DNA of 64,000 nt from Lewinellaceae bacterium. Lineage in GTDB: Bacteria; Bacteroidota; Bacteroidia; Chitinophagales; Saprospiraceae. Position 1 is the first letter of the stretch; the number at the start of each line of letters is the position of its first letter. Below, piece after piece: positions 9,529-18,294 of this stretch. The stretch is taken from positions 62,001 to 126,000 of the forward strand of contig JACJXZ010000007.1 in the NCBI GenBank assembly GCA_020636375.1, read 5' to 3'. The notes under the pieces are model-generated. The model saw only the letters and a program-made list of their open reading frames with translations, was not told where the DNA came from and ran no database searches. The translations under genes were made by a program, and so were the position numbers.

Positions 9529-10722
9529 ATGCAGCAACTTTTACCCTTATTTTTCCTGGCCCTGTTCTCCTTTCCCCTTCCCGCCCAGGAGGACTTCCGG
9601 ATCGTGGGTTACTATCCCTATTACCGGTTCGGCCTAAGCGATCAGATCAATTTTGGGCAACTGACCCACCTCAACATTGCCTTCGCCAACCCCAGGATGG
9701 ACGGGCAACTCGATGTTGTGGGGCAGGACATCGGCCCGGCGGTGGAAACCGGCAGGGCCCACGGCCTGACGGTGCTGATCTCCCTGGGCGGCGGGCTGAC
9801 CGCCGAGTGGCGGGCGGCCTGGCAGTTGTGGATGCAACCCGGCAACCGGGCGGCCTTCATTCACAACATCATGGACTACGTGCGGGCCTACGGCCTGGAT
9901 GGAGTGGATATGGACCTGGAAGGCCAGGATGTGGACGCCCTCTACAGCCCTTTTGTGCTACAGCTGCGCGATTCGCTCACTGCCGAAGGCAAGCTGCTGA
10001 CCGCTGCGCTGCCGGGCAGCAACCGCGACCCGGACATTACCAACGATGCCCTGAAAGCCTTCGACTGGGTCAACATTATGGTTTACAACCTGACCGGGCC
10101 CTGGGCGCCCAACAACCCCGGGCCCCATTCCCCCTATTCTTTTGCCTTCAGTGCTATCAGCCTTTGGCTTGGCGAGGGGATGCCGGGGGAGCGGCTCACC
10201 CTGGGCGTGCCTTTTTACGGCTGGGATTTTTCTACTTCCCCTGTTTCTTCCTTTACCTATCGGGCGATCGTCGCCCAGAATCCCGATAATGCATTTACCG
10301 ACCAGGTGGGGCAGGCCTACTACAACGGCATCCCCACCATTCAGGACAAAACCCGCCTGGCCATGCAGTTCGTCAGCGGGGTGATGATCTGGGAGATCGG
10401 GCAGGACTCCTATACCGGGTATTCTCTGCTGAATGCTATTTACGAGACGGTATATCCGCCGACGGCAACAGAGCCGGATGCTCCGGCGGTTAACCTCTCT
10501 GCCTTCCCCAACCCCTTCAGCGAACAGCTTTCCGTGGAGAATGAAAGGGACGAACCCCTCCTGCTCCGGCTGGCCGCAGTGGACGGGAGGGCCGTCCGGG
10601 AATTTACGGTGGCCGCCCGGCGCCGCCATCACCTGAACACGGAGGCCCTGGCGCCGGGAATGTACGTTTTGCAAGTGGTGGGGCAGGGGGCGCCCCGGGC
10701 ATTTAAAATACTGAAACAATGA
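9529..10722 (+). CDS. Secreted GH18 glycoside hydrolase with T9SS sorting domain
   Basis: Chitinase-like enzyme of family GH18, expected to act on N-acetylglucosamine glycans outside the cell. 397 aa. Signal peptide about 1-19 (ending FPLPAQ), then a TIM barrel that opens FRIVGYYPYYRF. The family motif DxxDxDxE appears as DGVDMDLE with the catalytic acid at Glu131. Barrel strands continue through MVYNLTGPW and the conserved Trp near VMIWEIGQDS. From about residue 325 there is a T9SS type A sorting domain (FPNPFSEQ ... GMYVLQV), so it is exported by Sec and then sent to the surface by T9SS. Whether it digests chitin or a related glycan cannot be told. Confidence 0.93.
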   Translation: MQQLLPLFFLALFSFPLPAQEDFRIVGYYPYYRFGLSDQINFGQLTHLNIAFANPRMDGQLDVVGQDIGPAVETGRAHGLTVLISLGGGLTAEWRAAWQLWMQPGNRAAFIHNIMDYVRAYGLDGVDMDLEGQDVDALYSPFVLQLRDSLTAEGKLLTAALPGSNRDPDITNDALKAFDWVNIMVYNLTGPWAPNNPGPHSPYSFAFSAISLWLGEGMPGERLTLGVPFYGWDFSTSPVSSFTYRAIVAQNPDNAFTDQVGQAYYNGIPTIQDKTRLAMQFVSGVMIWEIGQDSYTGYSLLNAIYETVYPPTATEPDAPAVNLSAFPNPFSEQLSVENERDEPLLLRLAAVDGRAVREFTVAARRRHHLNTEALAPGMYVLQVVGQGAPRAFKILKQ

Positions 10723-10933
10723 GGAGGCAGGCGAAGCAACAGCGCCATTCAACCCTTTTCAAACCGGCAAAGCCAAATAATAACCGGTAATTTGTCAATT
10801 TAAGAAAACGTTAATCTTTCCATAACAGGATTTTTTGCCGATCTTTTCTAATTTAGCGCTCTGATAATCAGCGCCGGCCCTGCGCGCCGGCACACCGCAT
10901 TATGCGAAAACCACATCACATAAAAGAGCGACC

Positions 10934-11389
10934 ATGAAGCAATTCTTCTCATTAGCTGTACTATTTGCCTTGTTCACTACTGCCGGCATACAGGCGCAGG
11001 ATTGCCCTTATTCCAAATCTGCGCAAACCAGGGCCTGCCCGCATCCCACCACGGCCGCTAAAGCTGCCACGCTGGACGCCAGCATTGAAAAACGCTTCGA
11101 CGAAGCGACCGGCGAAACAACCTTCGTCCGCAAAGAAGTATGCGCGGCCAGCGGCAGAGTGAAATACACGCCGGTAGAATACTGCAGCAAATCAGGGAAA
11201 TTCGTGAAGATCTCTCCACGGGAAAAACAATGCGTAAAGTCAATGCAGGACTGCCGGTCAAAAGGCGCCCGCGCCACCAAAGTGTCCGACCCGGGCAAAA
11301 TACGCTGCACTGCCGCCCAGAAGGCGGCCTGTGCAAAAGCCAAAGCCAGCAGCGGTGCGGCAGCTGAAGCCAAGCTGGTGAAGCAGTAG
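10934..11389 (+). CDS. Small exported cysteine-containing protein, function unknown
   Basis: 151 aa, not recognised. The signal peptide is clear (MKQFFSLAVLFALFTTAGIQAQ). The mature part is small, basic and contains eight cysteines after the leader (for example DCPYSK, RACPHP, EVCAAS, EYCSKS, KQCVKS, QDCRSK, IRCTAA, AACAKA), an even number suited to disulfides in the periplasm. The tail is Ala/Lys-rich. The 210-bp upstream gap contains CTAATTTAG near 10848, an imperfect -7 box. The gene stands alone; the next gene is convergent. Confidence 0.75.
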   Translation: MKQFFSLAVLFALFTTAGIQAQDCPYSKSAQTRACPHPTTAAKAATLDASIEKRFDEATGETTFVRKEVCAASGRVKYTPVEYCSKSGKFVKISPREKQCVKSMQDCRSKGARATKVSDPGKIRCTAAQKAACAKAKASSGAAAEAKLVKQ

Positions 11390-11410
11390 GGGAGGTGCAT
11401 TCGTGCATTT

Positions 11411-11574
11411 GTGAGGGCACTCCGTAGACCCCGGAAAAGGAGTGAAGGAGTGACTTAGCGAATGAGTGAATAGAATCAACTATGTAATAAAGTTTGATTT
11501 TAAAAACAATGCAATTCACTCATTCAGTCCTTCACTCATCCACTCATTTGGGGGACTTTCCGGAGTACCCTCAC
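11411..11574. repeat. Inverted-repeat element (GAATGAGTGAA family), copy 1
   Basis: Fills the 211-bp gap between two convergent genes. The left arm (about 11411-11471) contains CCCCGGAAAAGGAGTGAAGG and AGCGAATGAGTGAAT; the right arm (about 11514-11574) is its imperfect inverted copy, ending GGAGTACCCTCAC. A shorter relative of the left arm lies at 24600-24657. No target duplication is evident. Confidence 0.75.
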
Positions 11575-11600
11575 CAATACACCAATCTTCCCCTCCCGCC

Positions 11601-12029
11601 TTACTTTTTCACGTACTCCGAATAAAACCGCCCTTTGCGGTATTCCTCCAGGACGAGCCTCACCGTCTCGGTCAGGTTGCGTGGCAGGCTTTCCAGGTAG
11701 AACCACTCCGCCTCCTTGAACTTGTGGGTCTCCCGTGCCTTGAGTTCCCCTTCCCAGCGGTAGGCTTTGAAGTACATGACCATCCGGTGTTCGTCTCCGA
11801 TGACTTTGTGCAGGACATGGACCAGTTGCAGGTCTTTTTCCTTGAGCGTGATGCCGGCTTCTTCGTAACTCTCCCGGATCAGGGCCTGGCGGGCGAACTC
11901 CTGGGAGTCGACGTTGCCGCCTACCAGCGTATAGTTTCCTCCATTGGGTTTTGTCTGTTTGAGCAACAGGATCTTCCCTTTATAATAGAGGATGAGCCGT
12001 GCTTTCAATGATATCTTTGAATTGGACAT
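11601..12029 (-). CDS. Nudix hydrolase
   Basis: Pyrophosphohydrolase that cleaves nucleoside diphosphates linked to another moiety. The ATG at 12029 gives 142 aa and matches where the fold begins (KISLKARLILYY); an in-frame ATG at 12080 would add 17 residues without clear fold. The Nudix box is complete: GNVDSQE, seven residues, then RESYEEAGI, fitting GX5EX7REUXEEXGU. The preceding NGGNYTLVGG is the usual strand before the box. Substrate unknown. Divergent from the PLP enzyme upstream, with 180 bp between them. Confidence 0.93.
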   Translation of the reverse strand: MSNSKISLKARLILYYKGKILLLKQTKPNGGNYTLVGGNVDSQEFARQALIRESYEEAGITLKEKDLQLVHVLHKVIGDEHRMVMYFKAYRWEGELKARETHKFKEAEWFYLESLPRNLTETVRLVLEEYRKGRFYSEYVKK

Positions 12030-12211
12030 CTGCGAATAATCTTTTTTTTTTGCCGCTTCCTTAGTATTATTGCATATCACTTTGATTTGTTTGAAACACC
12101 CAACCTGTCGTTTTTTGTATACATTTGTTGTGATATTGCAGTTCCAATATAACCAAAAGAACGAACTTCAACCCCCCGGTTATAAGTTGTAAGCAAAATA
12201 AGCTAGCATAT

Positions 12212-13291
12212 ATGCGATACGAAAACGTTCTGGCAACTATCGGCAACACACCGCTTATCAAGCTCAGCCGAATTTGTGAAGATATTCCGGCGGCGGTCTA
12301 CGGAAAAGTAGAAGCCTACAATCCCGGCCAGTCGGCCAAGGACCGGATCGCCCTCTACATGGTAGAACAAGCAGAAAAGAACGGCAGGATCCGGCCGGGA
12401 GACACCATCATCGAAGCCACTTCCGGCAATACCGGCTACAGCCTGGCCATGGTCTGCAGCCTGAAGGGCTATCACTGTGTGCTGACCGTCTCCAGCAAAG
12501 CCTCCCAGGAGAAGCTCGCCCTGCTGCGCTCTATGGGCGCCGACGTGGTGGTCTGCCCGGCAGACGCCGAACCGGAAGACCCGCGGTCCTACTATTCCAG
12601 GGCGGAACAACTGGCGCGGGACATCCCGAACTCCTTCTACCTGGGGCAGAATTACAACCTCGACAACTCCATGGCCCACTACCATACCACCGGGCCGGAA
12701 ATCTGGAGGCAAACGGAAGGGACGATCACCCATTACATCTGCTGCGCCGGCACGGGGGGCACCCTCTCCGGCACGGCCCGTTACCTCAAGGAGCAAAACC
12801 CGGATATCCGCATCATAGGGGTGGATGCCTACGGCTCCGTCCTGAAGAAATACTGGGAGACCGGCCTGTTCGATAAGAGCGAGATTTACCCGTACAAGGT
12901 TGAAGGGTTGGGGAAGACCATCATTCCGGACAACGTCGCCTTTGACCTGATCGACGAGTTCATCAAAGTGACCGACCGCAGCAGCGCTCACCGCACCCGC
13001 CAGCTGGCCCGCATGGAAGGCCTGCTGGTCGGCTACTCCAGCGGAGCGGCTATGCAGGCGGTCTTCCGCATCAAAAGCGAACTCAAGCCTTCAGACGTGG
13101 CGGTCGTCCTCTTCCCGGACCACGGCACCCGCTACCTGGGCAAGGTATACAACGACGAATGGATGAAACAACAGGGTTTCATGCGCGAGCAAATGCCGGA
13201 AGACTCCTACGCCCGGTACCGCAAGATTTACCGGGCTTACCGGATGAAATACAAGCGCTACCTCCGGCAAACCCTCAAGAACCTGAGCTGA
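12212..13291 (+). CDS. PLP-dependent cystathionine beta-synthase / cysteine synthase family enzyme
   Basis: Fold-type II PLP enzyme for beta-replacement on serine or O-acetylserine. 359 aa. Opens with the family signature NTPLIKLSRI; the Schiff-base lysine is Lys43 in NPGQSAKDR; the phosphate/substrate loop is EATSGNTGYS; the glycine-rich loop is GTGGTLSGTARYL. The tail FPDHGTRYLGKVYNDEWMKQQGF resembles cystathionine beta-synthase more than CysK, but the paired regulatory CBS domains are absent, the last ~40 residues being only a basic tail. A TACATTTG box at 12120-12127 may be the -7 element. CBS versus CysK activity is uncertain. Confidence 0.9.
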   Translation: MRYENVLATIGNTPLIKLSRICEDIPAAVYGKVEAYNPGQSAKDRIALYMVEQAEKNGRIRPGDTIIEATSGNTGYSLAMVCSLKGYHCVLTVSSKASQEKLALLRSMGADVVVCPADAEPEDPRSYYSRAEQLARDIPNSFYLGQNYNLDNSMAHYHTTGPEIWRQTEGTITHYICCAGTGGTLSGTARYLKEQNPDIRIIGVDAYGSVLKKYWETGLFDKSEIYPYKVEGLGKTIIPDNVAFDLIDEFIKVTDRSSAHRTRQLARMEGLLVGYSSGAAMQAVFRIKSELKPSDVAVVLFPDHGTRYLGKVYNDEWMKQQGFMREQMPEDSYARYRKIYRAYRMKYKRYLRQTLKNLS

Positions 13292-13527
13292 TCGCCCTCT
13301 GGCTTTTGCCTGTTGCAGCCCGCCGGAGCTCGATCGGGAAATCATCCGGAATGGTCCGGCGGGCAGCCCCTTTGGCCGATACGGCAATGGCCGGCGGGCC
13401 CGGAGTTTTTTTTCCTCGGGCAGGGAACCTAAATTTGCAGCCGCCTTGTTTTCATTAGCATATCAAATTCAGAAATTCCCTGCTTCACCCAAAAAAGTAT
13501 TTCTGATAACAACCAACGTCTACATCC

Positions 13528-14184
13528 ATGAAGAACAAAAAATTCGTGACCAATGAGAACGTCTCCCCCCGGTTATTCGAAAATAAATGGCTGGACCGCC
13601 TGTCGCGCACGCACATAGCCATTCCGGTAACGATGTTCTTCCTCTACGCCGCCGGCCTGATCTATTACACCAAAATAGCGACCGACCTCAACAACCTGCA
13701 GGTTGTCGGCCTGTTTTTCGCCGGGTGGTTCCTCTTTACTTTTGCCGAGTACATGTTCCACCGGTTCGTCTACCATATCGACCTGGAGAGCGAAGCCAGC
13801 CGCAAGTTCGCCTACAACGTGCACGGCGTTCACCACGATTACCCCAAGGACAAACAACGCCTGGCGATGCCCCCGATACTCAGCGTGGTGATCGGCACCA
13901 TCCTGTTGCTGATCTTCGAACTCGTGCTGGACCGCTTCTCCTTTTCCACGCTCGCCGGCTTCATGGTGGGCTATGCCTTCTACCTGCTCGTGCATTACTC
14001 CGTGCACATCTTCCGGCCGCCCAATAACATCCTGAAGGAGCTTTGGAAAAACCACGCCATCCATCACTACAAGGACGATACGATCATGTACGGCGTATCT
14101 TCCCCGATCTGGGATTACGTGTTCGGCACCCTGCCCAAGGATAAGAATATGAAGCGCAACCTGGAGGTGAAGGGAGGCGTTTAG
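13528..14184 (+). CDS. Fatty acid hydroxylase / sterol desaturase superfamily membrane protein
   Basis: Integral-membrane di-iron hydroxylase, 218 aa, acting on lipid acyl chains, carotenoids or ceramide-like lipids. The histidine boxes that bind iron are visible: EYMFHRFVYH, HGVHHDYP, LVHYSVH and KNHAIHHYK. Four hydrophobic segments lie around them (about 30-50, 60-80, 115-135 and 140-160). Saprospiria make sphingolipids and carotenoids, either of which could be the substrate. A TAAATTTG box at 13430-13437 is a possible -7 element. Transcribed alone; a 178-bp gap follows. Confidence 0.9.
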   Translation: MKNKKFVTNENVSPRLFENKWLDRLSRTHIAIPVTMFFLYAAGLIYYTKIATDLNNLQVVGLFFAGWFLFTFAEYMFHRFVYHIDLESEASRKFAYNVHGVHHDYPKDKQRLAMPPILSVVIGTILLLIFELVLDRFSFSTLAGFMVGYAFYLLVHYSVHIFRPPNNILKELWKNHAIHHYKDDTIMYGVSSPIWDYVFGTLPKDKNMKRNLEVKGGV

Positions 14185-14362
14185 ATGGTTGATTGCTGAA
14201 TTCAGGTATTGTGGTATTTCGGCGTTATGGTTTTACGGCCTCGCATCTGTCATGGCAAGTGTCATGAAAGAAAGAATGTCCGGCTTCGGCCAGGCATCCT
14301 GCCGTCCCGGCACCCGCCCGGCCGCAACACCTTAATACCGCAACACCAAAACACCAAAACAC

Positions 14363-15702
14363 ATGGACGATATCGACCAGCTGCGCGAGGCAGTGCGGAA
14401 CTCTCCCGACAACCTGCCGCTGCGCCGTTTCCTGGCCAACGCCCTGATGAAGAACGAGCGCTATGAAGAGGCGGAGGTAGAATTTAAGGACGCACTGCGC
14501 CTGGCGCCCGACAGCCCGGACCTCAAGGTGGGGCTTGCCGATGCCTTCCAGGCCCAGAAGAAAACCGGTTTGGGGCTGGTGATCGTCGAAGAGCTGGTCA
14601 AAGAACCCAAACCGCCCGCCCGTGCCTGGCTGGTGTACGCCAAATTATTGCTTCAGGGCAAACAGGCCGAAGAGGCCAAAGATGCGTATGAAACCGCCAT
14701 CGCCCTGAATGAGGGGCTGCGCGATTCCTACCTCGAATCGGAGATCAACCTCCAGCTGAAGGCGCCGGCCGGGCCGGAAAAGATCAAGCTGCAGGCCGGC
14801 GGCCCCGAAGGAGAAACGGGAACCCGCGACGGCATCGACATCGAACGTCCCAAAGTGCGCTTCGACGACGTGGGCGGCATGGATAAGGTCAAGGAGGAGG
14901 TGCGCATGAAGATCATCCACCCCCTGAAACACCCCGAGATTTACAAAGCTTACGGCAAAAAGATCGGCGGCGGCATCCTGCTGTACGGCCCGCCCGGCTG
15001 CGGCAAAACCCACCTGGCACGCGCCACTGCCGGCGAGGTGGCCTCCAACTTCATCCCGGTAGGTATCAGCGACATCCTGGACATGTATATCGGCCAGAGC
15101 GAACGCAACCGCACGCCATCTTCCAGAAAGCCCGCAGCCTCAAACCCTGCGTGCTCTTCTTCGACGAGGTGGACGCCCTGGGCGCCAGCCGCACCGACAT
15201 GCGGCACAGCGCCGGCCGCAACGTCATCAACCAGTTCCTCGCTGAGCTCGACGGCGTGGATTACGACAACGAGGGCGTGCTCATCCTGGCGGCCACCAAC
15301 GCGCCCTGGCACCTCGACTCCGCCTTCCGCCGCCCGGGCCGCTTCGACCGCATCATCTTCGTGCCGCCGCCCGACGAACCGGCCCGCGAAGCCATCCTGC
15401 GCATCAAACTGAAGGGAAAGCCGGTGGGCGATGTCAACTACGGCCGCCTCGTGAAAAAAACCGACGGCTTCTCCGGCGCCGACCTGGAGGCCGTCATCGA
15501 CCTGGCCATCGAATCCAAACTGGAGGAGGCCATGAGAAAAGGCATACCTTCTCCACTGGAAACCGCCGACCTGGAGAATGCCGCCAAAAAACACCGGGCG
15601 ACGACGAAAGAGTGGTTCAGCACCGCCAAAAATTACGCGCTCTTCGCCAATGAAGCGGGGATTTACGATGAGATTCTGCAGTACCTCAACATTAAGAAAT
15701 GA
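14363..15702 (+). pseudogene. TPR-AAA ATPase gene broken by a one-base deletion
   Basis: Would encode about 446 aa: N-terminal TPR repeats (1-110), a linker, and an AAA+ module with Walker A GPPGCGKT (209-216), Walker B VLFFDEVD, sensor ATNAPW and arginine-finger region RRPGRFDR. The first frame runs from 14363 to about 15110 and then loses homology; the second frame takes over with HAIFQKARSLKPC. At 15110/15111 the sequence reads AACC-GCACGCC where an AAC CTG CAC GCC codon series is expected, so one base is missing. It could be a real inactivating mutation or an assembly error; the remaining frame is intact and the ATGA overlap with the next gene is kept, which favours an error or a very recent event. 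Confidence 0.88.
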
Positions 15703-16691
15703 GTGATGCCCTGCGCAGTAGCTGGTGGCTGATTGAACGCCAACGTTTTGACCAGGCGGAAGAGGAAGCCCAAAAACACCTGGCGCAACAGCCCGATGAC
15801 GCCAAAGGCATTGCCATGCTTGCCTGGTGTAAAATTGGGAAAAGCCACTGGCAGGAGGCCGAAGCGTTGTCCCGCCTGGCATTGGAGAAGGATTCCGCCC
15901 TGAAATCTGCCCTGCGCGCGCTGACTGTCTCCTTGTTTTATCAGAATCGCTATAAAAAAGCACTGGAAACGATCGAAACTGGCCTGCAGATTGAACCGGC
16001 ATCCGCTTTCTACCATTGGTACCGGGCGCTGATCCTTAAAGGCCGCAGAAAAACGAAGAAAGCCCTTTCGGAAATTGAAACAGGCCTGGAAAAGGAGCCT
16101 CACCACGTAAAACTGCTCCAACTCCAGGCCGAGCTGCTCTGGTCAGCAGGAAAAAGCCAGGCCGCCCGGACGGCCACCCTCAATGCCTTGCGCCAGCAGC
16201 CCAACGACAGCAATAACCTATGCCTGCAGGGCTGGATTTGCCTGGAAAAAAAGGAAGTGGAGAAGGCCCGGGAACACTTTGCCGCCGCCCTCCGGTCGAA
16301 TCCCGGCAATCATTTTGCCCGGGAGGGATTGGTAGAATGCCTCAAGGGCAGAGTGGGCTGGTACCGCCGGCTGCTGAAATGGTCTGTTTATCTCCGGAAA
16401 CAGCCAGAAGCCCTGGTGGGCGGTTTCACTGTTCTGGGGATGATGTTTGCCCGGCCGGCCTTCGAGGGTTCGATAAATAAATCCGGGCCTTTGCTGCCGG
16501 TTCTGGCTACTTTGATAACCCTGTTGATGGTGCCCCTGCTGTTTATCCCGGCCTCCAATTTATTACTGCGAAGGGAGCCGGAAGCTGCCTTTCTACTGGA
16601 AAAGGACGATTATCACAAAGCCCAGGCTGCATTCGGGATAATTATTTTACTATTATTGGGGACGATTGCCAGTTGGTTGTCCCGGTTGTAA
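15699..16691 (+). CDS. TPR protein with two C-terminal membrane helices
   Basis: 330 aa, function unknown. Five or more TPR repeats (about 5-205) with typical W/LG/Y/A/F/A/P spacing, followed by two or three hydrophobic helices (about 245-330) that would anchor it with the TPR in the cytoplasm. No signal peptide. Its ATG overlaps the stop of the AAA gene (ATGA), showing translational coupling, so TPR protein and ATPase probably work together. A paralogue follows at 16795. Confidence 0.85.
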   Translation: MSDALRSSWWLIERQRFDQAEEEAQKHLAQQPDDAKGIAMLAWCKIGKSHWQEAEALSRLALEKDSALKSALRALTVSLFYQNRYKKALETIETGLQIEPASAFYHWYRALILKGRRKTKKALSEIETGLEKEPHHVKLLQLQAELLWSAGKSQAARTATLNALRQQPNDSNNLCLQGWICLEKKEVEKAREHFAAALRSNPGNHFAREGLVECLKGRVGWYRRLLKWSVYLRKQPEALVGGFTVLGMMFARPAFEGSINKSGPLLPVLATLITLLMVPLLFIPASNLLLRREPEAAFLLEKDDYHKAQAAFGIIILLLLGTIASWLSRL

Positions 16692-16794
16692 TTGTGTACG
16701 ATGTACGAAGCCTCGCTGGGCTGTCCAAAGTTAGAATAATAGCCTCCGGTATCTGTTATTATGGGGCGGCTACACCATAGCTAAAGAACTAAGA

Positions 16795-18045
16795 ATGAAC
16801 ATTCATCTAGAAAGAGGGAAATTGCTGCTGGCCCAAAGCCGCCTGGCGGAAGCGGAACGCGAGTTAAAAGAAGCCCTTTCCCAACAGCCGGATGACGCCT
16901 ACGCCATGGCCTGGCTGGCAGAGTGTTACCTCAACGGCAAGCGCTTTGCCGAAGCCCTGGAGGTGAGCGAGCGTGCCATGCGGTTCGCGCCCAACAACGG
17001 CTTCCTGCTGTACACCCTGGCGCGGTCCTATTTTTATAACAAACGGACGAAGGAGGCCCGCGAAACGGTGGCCCGCGCTCTGAGCCTCAACCCCAACGAT
17101 CCCGATTTTTTCCTGCTGCGCGCCCACATCGAGTTCTACGAAGAGAACTGGCAGGCCGCCCTCGCTGCCGCTGAGCAGGGGCTGGAACTGGACCCCGAAC
17201 ACGTCAACCTCATCAACCTGCGCACCCAGGCGCTGGTCAAGCTCAACCGCAAGGCCGAGGCTATGGAGACCATAGATTATGCCCTCCATCACGCCCCCGA
17301 GGACAGCTACTCCCACGCCAACAAAGGCTGGGTGGCCATCGAACGCGGCGCTTACGGCCAGGCCTTCGGCCACTTCCGGGAAGCCCTGCGCCTGGAACCC
17401 AACAACGGCTATGCCCGCGCCGGCCTCAAGGAGGCCATCAAGGCCCGCAACTGGCTCTACCGCGGCGTGCTGAAATACTTCCTCTGGCTTGGCAAGATGA
17501 ACCAGCAGGGGCGCTGGGTATTCATCATCGGCATTTACATTTTCTACCGGATCATGATCGAAGTGGCGGAGAACTCGCCTTCCCTGGCGCCTTTCCTGTA
17601 CCCGTTCATCGGCCTGTATATCCTCCTGGCCTTCTCCTCCTGGATCGCCATGCCGGTGTCCAACCTTTTCCTTCGCCTGGACCCCCTGGGCAAGTACGCC
17701 CTGGATGAGGACGAGCTCCGCGCGTCCACCATCGTCGGCCTGCTGGGTGCCGGGGCTGCCGCCAGCCTGCTGGCCTACTGGTTCAGCGGTGTGGACATGC
17801 TGCTCTACCTGGGCCTGTACCTCTTGCTGCTGCTCCTGCCGGTGGGCGGGCTGTTCAGCGTCGATGCCCAGGGGCGGGCGCGGCGGCAGCTCACCTATTA
17901 TACCTACACCCTGGCCGCCGTCGGGCTGGTGGCCGTGCTGACATCCGGGGTGAATATCCTGGCTATCATTTTCCTGGTGGGCGTGTTTGCCTACAGCTGG
18001 GTGGCGAATTACCTGATCGGGAAGGATGCGCGGGAGTTTCGGTGA
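16795..18045 (+). CDS. TPR protein with C-terminal multi-helix membrane domain (paralogue)
   Basis: 416 aa, paralogous to the preceding gene (same TPR-then-membrane plan, shared phrases such as LAQQPDDAKGIAMLAW against LSQQPDDAYAMAWLAE). TPR region about 1-210; five or six membrane segments about 240-410. It lies 103 bp after the previous gene on the same strand. No enzymatic motif is visible. With the AAA protein it forms a three-gene unit that may assemble on the inner membrane. Confidence 0.85.
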   Translation: MNIHLERGKLLLAQSRLAEAERELKEALSQQPDDAYAMAWLAECYLNGKRFAEALEVSERAMRFAPNNGFLLYTLARSYFYNKRTKEARETVARALSLNPNDPDFFLLRAHIEFYEENWQAALAAAEQGLELDPEHVNLINLRTQALVKLNRKAEAMETIDYALHHAPEDSYSHANKGWVAIERGAYGQAFGHFREALRLEPNNGYARAGLKEAIKARNWLYRGVLKYFLWLGKMNQQGRWVFIIGIYIFYRIMIEVAENSPSLAPFLYPFIGLYILLAFSSWIAMPVSNLFLRLDPLGKYALDEDELRASTIVGLLGAGAAASLLAYWFSGVDMLLYLGLYLLLLLLPVGGLFSVDAQGRARRQLTYYTYTLAAVGLVAVLTSGVNILAIIFLVGVFAYSWVANYLIGKDAREFR

Positions 18046-18055
18046 AATGGGGAAG

Positions 18056-18284
18056 TGCCTGGGCCGAAATAGGGAAATACGTGGAAATATATTGAAATAA
18101 CCTGCCAACCTAAGCCGGCCTTATATTTCCATATATTTCCCTGCACTTCCACGTATTTCCACCTATTTCCACCTATTTCCATGTATTTCCATGTATTTCC
18201 ACCTATTTCCATGTATTTCCACCTATTTCCACGTATTTCCACCTATTTCCACGTATTTCCACGTATTTCCATGTATTTCCCCAT
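18056..18284. repeat. Tandem 10-bp repeat array forming a long inverted repeat
   Basis: Between convergent genes. The right block (about 18122-18284) is some sixteen copies of TATTTCCACC/TATTTCCATG. The left block (about 18056-18100) has the complement (GGAAATACGTGGAAATAT), so the region could fold into one long hairpin around CCTGCCAACCTAAGCCGGCC. Open frames here are repeat artefacts. Confidence 0.88.
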
Positions 18285-18294
18285 TCCTGTCCCG

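Noticed and set aside
9334..9537. Minus-strand frame coding WLYGYM repeats
   Set aside because: Translation of the AT-rich tandem repeat only.
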